A DNA stretch of 64,000 nucleotides from Trichosphaerium sp. ATCC 40318. Taxonomy: Eukaryota; Discosea; Flabellinia; Trichosidae. The stretch's first letter is position 1. Each line of letters begins with the position of its first letter. The notes beneath the pieces were generated by a model. It ran no database searches. It was not told the origin of the DNA and saw only the letters and a program-made list of their open reading frames with translations. This document shows, piece by piece, positions 34,801 through 45,182 of the stretch. The stretch spans positions 149,813 through 213,812 of the forward strand of contig JALMLS010000194.1 of the NCBI GenBank assembly GCA_038496445.1, written 5' to 3'. The translations under genes and the position numbers were made by a program.

Positions 34801-36740
34801 TTACCTTTGCAGAGCTCTTTTTTTCTTGTCATTAAAATTTTCCATTCTCCATTCGAAATGCGGATACAGCAGTTCAACGCACTGAGGAAAAGGTACTAGA
34901 GCAACACGTGATGTTGTAGTAAGAGCGCTTCCATTGTTATCAACAATCTGGCTCTCTGCAACACGATACCAGTCTGTAACATGACAGATCTTCAGTTTCT
35001 TTTCTAGTGCTAAGAATGTATTTAGAATTTTTTCCACAAAGTAGGGTTTTTAGCTTTGTTTGGCGACCAAGAAAAAACAAGGAAAAAAGCTCTACCGATG
35101 AGTAAAATAACGAATAAGTGACAGAAAAAGACTGCACGCTTAACCATGTGCTTAAAAGGCTAACGCTCAGTCGACTGAGCGCAACAAAAAAAAGGCTCGG
35201 TCTACGAAAGTTTTTTGAAAATATGAAAGAAAACCCGCTCAATTGGCGTACATTTCAGATATGTCACAATGTTTTTTGGATTATGCCAGTATCGAGTTGG
35301 TGCTGCACTAATAAAAAAGAAGACTTAAGAATAAAAAACCTAAAATGTGTTCATAGAGTCATCTCGTACAGGAACCGCCATTCTTGCCATCTATACTCTG
35401 GGAATATATTCTTTAGCATACGAGTTAAAGATTGGCCAAACCTTTATAACTAGTCAGTACAACTAAAGAACAAGAACAAGATTTCTTGTTTACCTAGCAG
35501 CCAAACCACCACCATGAGCTGTTTGTACATTTGTCACGGTTACTTTATACCAATCGTCCATAACCTTAACTTTAAGCTTGCGTGCAATAGTGTTCATATG
35601 GCTTTGTCGATTATACAATTCACTCCAATGTCCTTTCCGCACGTGGCTGTAGAAATAAGAAAAAGAAAAAAAATCTTCACGTGAAAAAAAAAAAAAGAAA
35701 AAGAAGGCTTACGCAAACTTTGTTACATCCCAATTATGTGATGGGTATAACGCTTGTAAAGTTGTTCCAAGATGACTATTATGTCTAAATATTATATGAA
35801 TAAAAACACATTGTGGTGGATGTCAATGAATCATTTTTTTGCTGCACTTTTTGAAACTTTGAAAAATTGGGCTTACTTTGAGATGACGTGCTTGCTCCCG
35901 TATTTCAGTATATCCTCATTTATACACTTGTACCAATCATCAAGTACTTTAATAACAAGCTTAGCTCCAATATGATCCATAAACGTGCGTTGCATAGGCA
36001 AAGACCAAAAGTGTCTCGGCATTGGTCTAGTAAATGTCAGCTTCATTTTACACTCAAAATGTATAAAAAAAACCAAACAAAACAAATCAATGAAGCGAAC
36101 CTAAAGTCCCATAACAGCCACTCTATTTCTGGATACACGGCGTACAATGCTTTTCTCAAGGAGTACCCATATCTACGAGAAGAGTTAACCGCCCTCAAGC
36201 GAGAAAAGGTAATAACCAATGTCGGCAACAATAAAAATGATGAAACAACTTTAAATCTTACCTGCTGAGCAAACCACTGCCTCCACTTCCAACAACTGAA
36301 ATTGTGGGCGTGTCATACCAATCACTTGTTATATGCACGCGCATACGCGGTGCTAGTACGTCTTTTACCTCCTGTTAGCGTTTGTTTAGGTAAAATGTTG
36401 TTTGTACCGTCAAAAAAGCTGCGTTGGTGTTCCAGGCTATTCCAATAGCCCGATGATGCCTGTCCTGGCTTATATATTGTCCTTACGCCTAATGTATCAT
36501 TTTTTCGATGTCCTTTGGCTACAATATACAGTTTACGTGATCCAACGTGCGTTATCATGTCTAAAAGGTACAAATTGTAGTCAACATTGTTATTTTGTTT
36601 CTAAATAAGAGGTACATACGCACCTGGTACGTGGGAGTAGCCACCTCGTGTCTGATGCGTACGGCAACGTTTAGAGAGTGTGCGACATCTAAATTAAACC
36701 GCCAAAACACCACAACTGTTACAAGTGTTGATTCTTCACC
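34801..36740 (-). CDS. Repeat protein with WYxV / VYPE-W-W-F modules
   Basis: Four related modules can be seen. Module 1: YWNSLEHQRSFFDG, RVHITSDWYDTPTISVVGSG, GLLSRYGYSLRKALYAVYPE, IEWLLWDF. Module 2: HFWSLPMQRTFMDHIG, LVIKVLDDWYKCINEDILKYG, TLQALYPSHNWDVTKF. Module 3: HWSELYNRQSHMNTIARKL, KVKVMDDWYKVTVTNVQ, GGGLAA. Module 4: KKLKICHVTDWYRVAESQIV, VELLYPHFEWRMENFN. The frame ends RALQR at 34801. The N terminus (open from 36740, FNLDVAHSLNVAVRIRHEV) lacks a clear ATG. The WYxV...GLL-x-Y...SL-x-AL-x-x-YPE-x-x-W module is one I have seen in scattered eukaryotes, but I know no assigned function. One intron carries the introner-like copy at 35065-35202. Confidence 0.65.
35065..35202 (-). mobile_element. 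Introner-like element, copy 2 (inside an intron of the WYxV-repeat gene)
   Basis: 138 bp. Read on the minus strand it runs GACCGAGCC...CTTGGTC and differs from copy 1 by about five substitutions and two single-base length changes in T runs. It has the same perfect palindrome. The host gene is on the minus strand, so this copy is also in the sense orientation. The host intron runs from GTAAAC (after GGTTTGGCTGCTAG) to TTAGCACTAG. Confidence 0.6.
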
Positions 36741-36952
36741 TTAGTAGATATTTGACGATTTTGTTGGCATTTAACGCTTGAATGGATAAAAAGAGACAAA
36801 CGTATCACGCCAACGATAGTTTATATAGCTAGTACGCTACTAGTAGTACTCCCGACACTGATAGGTGAGAATAGAAGCCAAAAAGCGTTTTGGGTTGTTT
36901 ACACAACATTTACAGAACAGTACAAATAATTTCGTTTCAAATTATAACGCAA

Positions 36953-37026
36953 GCTTCCGTAGCTCAGTTGGTTAGAGCGCACGACTGTTAATCGTGAGGT
37001 CGTAGGTTCGACCCCTACCGGGAGCG
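36953..37026 (+). tRNA. tRNA-Asn (GTT)
   Basis: A full cloverleaf can be drawn: acceptor GCTTCCG with CGGGAGC (one G-T pair), D arm GCTC/GAGC, anticodon stem CACGA/TCGTG with loop CTGTTAA (anticodon GTT, Asn), a 5-nt variable loop, T arm GTAGG/CCTAC with loop TTCGACC, and discriminator G. No intron; the CCA is not encoded. T-rich sequence just downstream (TTCTTTTTTAC) is a suitable Pol III terminator. Internal A and B box sequences look normal. Confidence 0.97.
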
Positions 37027-37324
37027 TTGATTCTTTTTTACTTTAGTATTTCTGCAGGTCTTGTACTTGTTTGAACGCGCAAACCAGTTTGCCATCTTCT
37101 AATTCCATGTTTTTACAATGAAAACTCACAATTTTCGTTTTACAATCCAGCACTTTGCACTTGTGTAAACGGTTTTTCCTCTCCACAACAATAAAGGAAA
37201 CTACGTATTTGAGATGCTTAAGATTGGACCAACGGGTTATCTTTCAATTTGTCCGAGCGACTTTGTGTAATTGTCCGAGTACATCCGTGAACCATTTCAC
37301 TTTTTAACTGGAATATCATATAAC

Positions 37325-39774
37325 ATGACAACAACTCAACAAGAAGCACTTACAGGTAACTTTGCGCCTGTCTCTGCGGAGACAACGGCCAATAACCTAA
37401 GTGTCATTGAAGGTAATCAAAACCGTGCGATATACGCCCTAACATACCCATAGGCTCTATACCGAAAGATTTAGACGGTTTATTCGTCAGTACGTTAACT
37501 ATTCAGCAATTCTAGCCCACGCTCAATTTCTGCTTAGGAAATGGACCTAATCCGCAGTATCCTCCTGTCAAGTACGTTTTTATGGTTTTAATAGCTTCTA
37601 TGCATCATAACACTCATTGTAGGGGTTATCACTGGTTTATGGGTGCGTTGGCGTATGATTGACGCCTTTTATAACTTTTTTAGGTGATGGCATGCTTCAT
37701 GCTGTCCGTTTTTCCGCTAGTCAAGCATCGTTCATCAACAGGCAAGTTTTTTGGGTGTTATTAGTGCCATTGTTTGTTTTTAATGTTGCTTGCAGGTTTG
37801 TCCAGACTGAAGCGTATCTGTACGAAAAGAAGCTTGGTAGAGCTTACTTTTATTCCATCTTTACGGATATGATCGGTATTCCGTACGTAAAAAGATACTT
37901 GGCCTCAAAAGAATCACGTGTTGTTAACCGGTTTTTTTCATCCGAATATTTTGGTTATTTTCTTGCTTTTGTTCGCATCTCCAGTCTTTCGAATAAAACA
38001 CTTATTTCATGGAGGTTTTGTGCTTACTGAGGTTGTTTAGGAGTGTAATTAGCATGATGTATCATAGTGCAAGAACATCATACCTTGGTGGAGCACCAAA
38101 TCCTTGGAAGAGTACGAATACTTTGTTCTTCACTCTACTACCTCACCGCTCCTGTTTTCCTTCTCACAATCGTTACAAATAGAGAGAACAGCAAATACAG
38201 CTCTAGTCTATCACGACAAGTGAGTAACCGTTTATTATCGCAAGTGCTCTTTCTTGACAGTTTTTCTCTAGGCGACTTATGGCACTTGTTGAAGGAGATG
38301 TACCAACATGGGTCATGGCACAGACCCTTGATACTATCGGTCCATATAATTATAACAACAAGCTTACACACGCATTCACTGCTCATCCTAAGGTAATGTT
38401 CTCGCTGTTTAGGCGAGATACTCCTCATCGCGAAGTGACCACTTTCTTTTGTTGTTCATTCTTTTTTTTAGGTTGATCCTGAGACAGGTGAGATGATCTT
38501 CTTCGGTTATGATGCGACAACACCGTACATAAAATACAACACCGTGAGTAAAGAAGGTAAACTATCAGATGATGTGAAGGTTAAGGTTCAAGCACCTATC
38601 ATGGTACGACAACACATTTGTTCCTTCAAACAGCTTTTTTTCTAAAACAATTGTTTTAGATGCACGATTGCGCTATCACGAAGAACCATACAATCTTTTT
38701 GGACTTACCTATGGTTTATGATGGTAAAAAGGCTGCGATGACTGATGGTCTTATTGGCACATTCAGACCTGAGCTACCATCGAGGATAGGTATTGGGGAG
38801 AGACACATGAAGGCAAGTGTTTCAGCCGAACAGTTCTTTTTTTTTTGATAAAAATGTTAACAACAAGTGGTTAGGACGATACAAAAATCAAGTGGTTTGA
38901 GCTCCCTTCTTTTTATATGTATCATACAGCAAATGCTTGGGAAGAAGGATCAAAAGTCCATTTATATGGTAGCAGATATGCTAAACTACCTTTCGACTTG
39001 AGCTTCGTAGGAAGGAAGGACGTAAGTGTTTTATTTTGTATTTTTTTTTTGGGCGAAAACTGACGTAAGTCTTCTTGTAGTTTGGCGTCATGCATCATTG
39101 GTGCTTTGACTTAAAAACAGGAAAAGTAGAAGAAGAACCTATAATGCCAAGTGATTATGATACAGAGTTTCCAGTAATCAATAATGACTACCTTGGAAGG
39201 AAGTGCCAGTAAGTTCAAATAATGAACCTTTTTTCATCTTCATCACGTTTCACTCTCATTATTTGCTAGATTCTCATACTATGCTATACGCACATCTAGT
39301 GCTTTACAGCACTATAATGGAGTTGAAAAAATAGATTTAGAAACTAAAGGTAGGCCACTATCAGCCTGTTGTTAGGAGACTGTACAAAACAAATATTAAC
39401 TTTTTTATTCGTAGAAAAAACACGTTGGCTGCATGGCAGTGATAGGTATGGTGGTGAATTTGTATTTGTTAAAAAAACATCCGGGTGTGACACTGAGGAT
39501 GATGTACGTATAGAAAATTATGTGATTTTTGTTGACAGTTGTATGTTAAGGGTTACTTGGTTGGATATGTTTATGATGAGACAAAGAACAATTCTGAGGT
39601 ACCTTCCTTCTTACTGCGCTTTACTAAAACTCTGTTTTTTTTCTTAAGGTTGTTGTTCTTTCTGCTCTCGATATGTCTCTTGTTTGTCGTGTGGCACTCT
39701 CTCAACGTGTTCCTTACGGTTTTCATGGATTGTGGGTTACTAAGGATCAACTAAATATGCAACGATCAGCATAA
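37325..39774 (+). CDS. Carotenoid cleavage oxygenase (CCD/NCED/RPE65 family)
   Basis: Non-heme Fe(II) enzymes that cut carotenoids or apocarotenoids (some cut stilbenes). The start at 37325 is the first ATG; exons follow with IPKDLDGLFVRNGPNPQYPP, YHWFMGDGMLHAVRF, FVQTEAYLYEKKLGRAYF, LMALVEGDVPTWV, TAHPKVDPETGEMIFFGYDA, and the strongly diagnostic MHDCAITKNHTIFLDLPM with an iron-ligand His. Later exons give RIGIGERHMKDDTKIKWFEL, MYHTANAWEEGSKVHLYG and the last QRVPYGFHGLWV, which holds the C-terminal iron His (H in GFHG). Complete by family length (roughly 530 residues). No targeting peptide evident. Substrate not predictable. Confidence 0.93.
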
Positions 39775-40344
39775 CTAACGCCTTGTATACATCATAATAA
39801 ACATAGCACTTATTCTTTGCTCGTTGGGTTAGATGAAACTTTTTCTTCTCTTCAAACAAATGATCCAACTGTTTCCCAAGCGTATACTCGACCTAATTGT
39901 GATAACGCAATACTCACATAAAAGGTTGTGGCTTGTGTGGTGTTGGCGACGAAACACGTGATGAGAAGTGACCCAATTGTTGTAATTGCTTACTTAACCA
40001 CTATGGGTTTTTGTGGTAGTAACCAACTCGGATTCGCTTTCAAGGTTATCGTATACTTGATAAAACCTTTGCGTTCGTGAAAGATAGTGTTAGTGCGACG
40101 TTTATTTTAAACACTAAAACACCTTTGTAATTAATGCATTGGCGTCAGAGATCACATCATAAATGAAATGTAACAATAGGTCATTTAGATATCATTAGCG
40201 AGACTTTATACACTAACACAATGATATCAACACAAAACCAGAAAACGATTTAGTGTAAATTCCAAACTGGCACAATGCACGTGATTCAGTTTTGAGTATC
40301 AAATATTTAATTTAAAACTCTGGTCTTCTAACTCTACCTCGAAA
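39775..40344. other. Intergenic, no gene seen
   Basis: No open frame with coding character and no RNA gene recognised. Contains two CACGTG palindromes (about 39955 and 40278). It should hold the promoter of the C2-arrestin gene. Confidence 0.5.
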
Positions 40345-43105
40345 ATGGAACCTAAAGAGTCAGGACAACTATGGATAAATGTCATTGGCGCAAAGGATGT
40401 AATATCGAAACACAAAGGTAAGCGCTTTTTAATAAGACACTGTTTTTGACTGTTGTTTCAACACGTGTAGTGTATTGTAATATTCGTATCGTTGGTACTT
40501 CATCAAAACCCATTAAAGTAAAAACAACAGCAGTGGCTGCATCGTATGGAGAGCCTAAGGTACAGCAGAAATAATTGGTACAAGGGTCACGCAACGTTTC
40601 TTATATGTAGTGGAATAATGAGGTTGTATTGACTGTCAATGATGTAAATAATTCACTATCTGTCCGTGTGTGGGCAAGGAAAGAGCTATCAGACCGATTT
40701 CTTGCCTCAGGAACAATCACGTGCGTTTTTTTAATTAGAATGTCGTAAAAACCAACCTTGGACTATCGCAACATACTCATTTATTTCAACACTTACGTAT
40801 GTGTATCCGCTAGCGCATTGAGAAAGACCGACGCTAGTTTTTTTAATTCTAGATTCAAACTGTCACTAAGCTTCACGTTTTAGCGTAGAGAAGTTGATAG
40901 CATCTAGAGGAGAGATTTGTCTCAAACTCACAGTATGTCTACGCTTATTTAGGACTTTTAGCCGAAAATTAATGTCAAAATAGGATAAAAGTGGAACAAA
41001 AGATGCTGGCGAATTGAAACTTGCTGCTCACTTTACTCCATGTTCAATCCCAAAAAAGTGAGACTTGCTTACCTTCCTAGTTACGATTAATAACGTTGCA
41101 CTAGACCAAAGAACCAGGTCAACTTCCTGTTCCCATCATTCCGTATCGAGTTAAGTAGTAAAGAGTATTGGCCAGGTCAAGTAAGTTTTTTTTCCCTACA
41201 GTTTTGCAGAAAATCTATGTCATCTTCCTTCTTACTGTTGTTTTAGACTATTCGAGGCGCTGTTATATTAAATGTTGGCGAACCCTTTAAGTGCGATAGT
41301 GTTACACGTGCGGTCAATTTAAGTTCTCACTGTTGCTTATAACCTTTGTAAGTGAGTTTCATGGGAGTACAAAACATACAAGCGTCAACCGTGAGTGGTG
41401 GTTCAGCTAGGAACATAGGTTTTTCTAATTCCGTGATAGATGTTCAATGGCGAAGTGGCGATTATTGGATCAAAGCACTGTTTGTTTAACATAGAAGAAA
41501 CTCTTCTTGGCAACAAGGGCGAAGCAGTACATCAATTACATTTCACTTTTTTTGTGCTTTCTGACTCTCGTATTTGAGGTTTTGGTTGAATCTAACAGCT
41601 ACTATTGGCCATTTGAATTCAATCTACCCAATAATCTACCACCCTCTTTTACAAAAAAAAATGCTCGCATAGAATACACATGTGTTGCTTCTGTGGGCAA
41701 ACCGATCAACAAAGAAATACGTCATGTACGGAATAGAAACAATCAAACTTGATTTTAACTGATTTTCCTCAGGAACTTAGTATTAAAACAGACAACACTA
41801 GTATAGGTCGCGCTTCACTACCTGAGGTTGAAGATCATCGTTATGGTAAGTAGAACCATAGACAATATAAGTTTCCACTAAAACAATATAGAGAAAGGTG
41901 ATGCATTTGTCTCTGTGTCAGCGACATCAAAAGATGTGAACTACATTGGTGAAAATCTTGAAATAGATATAGTAAGTCAAAAAGAGAAAATCAATTGTTT
42001 ATAGTTGCACGTGATAGCTTAAAATGAATATAGGTAATAAATAATCAAACAAAGTCAAAGACGATTACTAAAATCTATGTGCTTCTTACACCTTCGTATA
42101 AAGGGCTTGCTACTCACTTGTACGTTTCTTTTCGCATTTCATCCATACTATAAAATTGCATTATTACTTCTGACATTATGCCAAGTGGCAGACAAACTCG
42201 TTCTGGCGATTTCATCGCTGATATGGAATTTGAAACTGAAAAGCCCATAACACGAGAGTCTTCAGAATGTCTTAAAGCCTGTGTGACCGTTAAAGATCCT
42301 CCCACATTCCCTGTTCTACCAGGTACTAGTGGGGATTTTTTTAAGTATCCATTGATACAACCTGACAATAACATATTAGGAGAGAACAAAACTCTTACTC
42401 TGTCAATGCCATTACCTAGTGACATTGACCCATCATTTCCTGAATGTATTTCTCCACTTATCCACTACAACTGGTTTTTAGTAGTTGGCGCTGGCTTTAA
42501 AGGTAGAACGAGAGATCCTTTGTCAGTGCTCACAACCTTACATTTGTAGGGATGCCGACTGTTGTAGCACCTTCCAAAGTAACCCCAAAAACGAAGCGAG
42601 GGGTAGCATTGATAGGTACATGGTTGTAGGATTACAATGACTTTTGTTAATTATTTCGTAATAAGTATCAAGTTGCACTGTTCGTACGAAAGTACCAATA
42701 TTGATTGTTCACCGAATGCCTGAATCGATAAAACAGTCATTGGTTCAAAATTCACACGTGAGTGCCACGTTTTTTTGGCTCTCACTAGCAATCGTTTTTA
42801 ACCATGTTTAGACATGTAACAATGCTGCAACAATTCATTTGCTACAAAAAGGTGAGAAAATTAGATCAACAATGTCACGTTCTTGTTTTTTTTGAACATA
42901 CCTTTTGCTTCCCTTTTTTTTATTACTATCACTAAGTTATGTATAAGATGATTGTAAACGAAATCACCATGTTATAGAGCATAGCCAACTCAAACAAATA
43001 TCAAATGGTATTGTTCTCTGTAACAGCACGGGTGAAATCAGCAAGGTACATGCAACATAATAATCAACAGTTTAATAGTACCTAGGATCTACAAGACAGG
43101 TGTAA
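40345..43105 (+). CDS. C2-domain arrestin-fold adaptor protein
   Basis: Likely a trafficking adaptor at membranes. The start at 40345 gives LWINVIGAKDVISKHK, then a C2-like stretch (VYCNIRIVG...KTTAVAASYGEPKWNNEVVLTV, LSVRVWARKELSDRFL, LKLAAHFTPC). From about 41110 arrestin-fold sequence follows (FRIELSSKEYWPGQTIRGAV, VSFMGVQNIQASTVSGGS, YWPFEFNLPNNLPPSF, IEYTCVASVGKPINKEI, CVTVKDPPTFPVLPG, FLVVGAGFKG). YWPGQTIRG matches the arrestin YxPGExVxG turn. The tail is Lys/His rich (CKRNHHVIEHSQLKQISNG). Up to 18 exons; the last acceptor is ambiguous, giving an end at 43085 or 43105. C2-arrestins AdcB and AdcC occur in Dictyostelium, but no SAM domain was found here. Confidence 0.8.
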
Positions 43106-43732
43106 AGAACATCAAGAATAGACGTCTGAAAAATATTAAATTAGCATACTAGTAAATCATACTGAGTAACCTTCAAGGCAAACTTTTTTTATTAATGAAA
43201 TTGCAGCTTTTTTCGTTCACGTGGCAAAACTTTCCGTAACAACAATTTATTTTTTACAGTTTGTTATCATACCAGAGCTTGCATTCTCCCTCTTGTTGTG
43301 AACCATTGATATATCTATACTGGCTCCAATTGGCCACTCTTAAACGATGTCTTGGACTCCTTCTTGTATGGCTACACAATTGCGGCTGAAAAGCCAATTT
43401 TGTGTGCACGTGTGATTGATACCTTACGTTACTTTCGCTTTAACTCACCCGAATGGTGTTACGCTAATATTCATACAATTAGATAAATAGTTATCGTGAT
43501 GTTTTAATTGTTCATCAAACTTGAACGAAAAACTCTGCTGTACTTGCTAAATACGCGCAACAACCCCAAAATAGTAAAGATATACTGTGGAACACAGTTT
43601 TTTTCTTCAATTCGTTTAACGTCAAGGGAAACAATAACTGCTCAACATTTTCTGGTTAGCTTCAGTGAAATAAACAGTCCGTCTTAAACTTGTTAAACAG
43701 ACTTAAAAAATCAATCAAAACCCACCCTTAAC
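43106..43732. other. Intergenic, no gene seen
   Basis: AT-rich, with no coding frame and no RNA gene recognised. The right half (43600-43730) probably carries the promoter of the next gene. Confidence 0.5.
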
Positions 43733-44648
43733 ATGACATCTCATCAACAATCCACCGAAATTTGGCTCATTAGACACGGATGTACAGACTACAATCTGGA
43801 AGGACGAGTTCAAGGTATCTTATTAATCACTTGCGAAAAATAGTATCCAAGTCTCTGACATCTTCTTCAAAAAGGTCATATTGACACTCACTTGAACGAA
43901 GCTGGTAGAGAACAAGCCAATAAACTTACACAGTATCTTAAAACACTAGACAAGCCTTTCCACGCAATATATTCATCAGACTTGAGTAGAACTGTACAGT
44001 TTTTCTTTACAACTTAGAGATACTGAGTCTTCAACTCACTTTGTTTTTTCGATAGAGAGAAACAGCTGAGCCACTCCAACAAGCTTTCAAACTTGACGTG
44101 AGATGTGACAGGCGACTACGTCTTATAAATAAAGGTACATGGCAAGGCATACCTCGTAGTCAAGTCCATCTTCGTGATGACTACAAGAGCTTTCAGGCAA
44201 CAGATGCCATACCAGGAGGTGAATCAAGAGCACGTGCGTTGTAAAAAAAAGAACCCAACCATGCATGTTTTAATCTAATTGCTCCTTTAGAGCTGAAAGA
44301 ACGTGCAACAGAGATATACAAAGAGATTGTAACTAAACACAAAGGACAACGTGTTTTGATTGTAAGTTGTCACTAGTTTTTTTCTTTGTGATCTTCACTA
44401 GATCATCACTTCTGGGAGTTTGTTTATTGTCTACATACTAAGGGTATACTTAGATATCTCATGGAGGCACCATTAAAGCTATAATTACACACGTGTTGAG
44501 GGCACCGATTCATTCTTATTTTCCTTTGAATATCACAAACACAAGCATTACAAAGATTCTACCTGAAGAAGAACATACTTTTGCTCGTGATGTTAAAGGA
44601 AAGATTATAGCTATAGGTGCTATACCTCATCTCGAACAAAAACTGTAG
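43733..44648 (+). CDS. Histidine phosphatase family protein (phosphoglycerate mutase-like)
   Basis: Branch-1 histidine phosphatase; could be a broad phosphatase, a fructose-2,6-bisphosphatase-like enzyme or a cofactor-dependent mutase. The start at 43733 gives MTSHQQSTEIWLIRHGCTDYN with the catalytic RHG. Then GHIDTHLNEAGREQANKL, AIYSSDLSRTRETAEPLQQ (second Arg region), DRRLRLINKGTWQGIPRSQV, PGGESRAELKERATEIY and ISHGGTIKAIITHVL with the second catalytic His. Ends at 44648 (IPHLEQKL). Five or six exons in frame. The RLINKGTWQG block replaces the usual RE-x-x-xGxWEG: the expected acid-base Glu (LREI/LxEx-xG) appears to be missing, which could alter activity. Confidence 0.9.
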
Positions 44649-44843
44649 GCTTGTACAATAGATAAACTCATTTAGAAAGCAACAATGTTGTTGCTGTGTT
44701 TCGATTAACATCGTAGCTACAAAGGTAATCAGTAATTTAAAACATGTTTTGTATTCCCACCACCATTGTATTTGGGTGGATTGTATTGTTTACATGAGTA
44801 CCAATTGTTACATAACAGTGTAACTAACATACGCCAAAAAAGG

Positions 44844-44862
44844 ACGACTGTTAATCGTGAGG
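44844..44862 (+). repeat. 19-nt copy of the tRNA-Asn anticodon arm
   Basis: ACGACTGTTAATCGTGAGG is identical to the anticodon stem-loop plus variable-loop start of the tRNA at 36953-37026. Neither D nor T arm sequence flanks it, so it is not a tRNA gene. Confidence 0.6.
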
Positions 44863-44903
44863 ATATAAAAGTTAAACTAGCATACATTTGAACTTCAAAG
44901 GAT

Positions 44904-44962
44904 CGGCTCAGCCCTTTTTCTTGATGTACTCAGTCTACTGGATCGTAATCCCGCTAAGTACA
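44904..44962 (+). repeat. Degenerate introner-like element (third copy, partial)
   Basis: AGCCCTTTTTCTTGATG, CTCAGTCTACTG and GCTAAGTACA occur in the same order and spacing as AGCCTTTTTTTTGTTGTG, CTCAGTCGACTG and TTTTAAGTACA of copy 1. The palindrome is broken. It lies between genes, not in an intron. Confidence 0.35.
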
Positions 44963-45182
44963 CAAGGTGGCAAATAAATAAGCCGACGGACCAAATACAT
45001 ACCACGTGAACGAACTCAAAAAAAAAACTTGAATCAATAAATACAGAGCAAGAAAGCAAGAAGAAAAAAAAACAACATACAAACAGAGTTGAAAAAAAAA
45101 GAAGAAAGGATTCTATTGGTAGTACTTGGCAATACAGCAGTTTGGTTATTAACAAAATTGATTTTATTTCTTGGAAACAAAT

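Larger units (their letters stand above)
44649..45182. other. Intergenic with tRNA-Asn fragment and degenerate introner-like copy
   Basis: No gene supported. Two short features are listed separately (44844-44862 and 44904-44962). The rest is AT-rich, with poly-A runs near 45010-45105. Confidence 0.5.

Noticed and set aside
33792-35202. Inversion between the two introner-like copies
   Set aside because: Recombination between them would swap the 3' exons of the two host genes, yet both genes keep the right 3' exons.
44844-44862. A second tRNA-Asn gene
   Set aside because: Only the anticodon arm matches; acceptor, D and T arms are absent.
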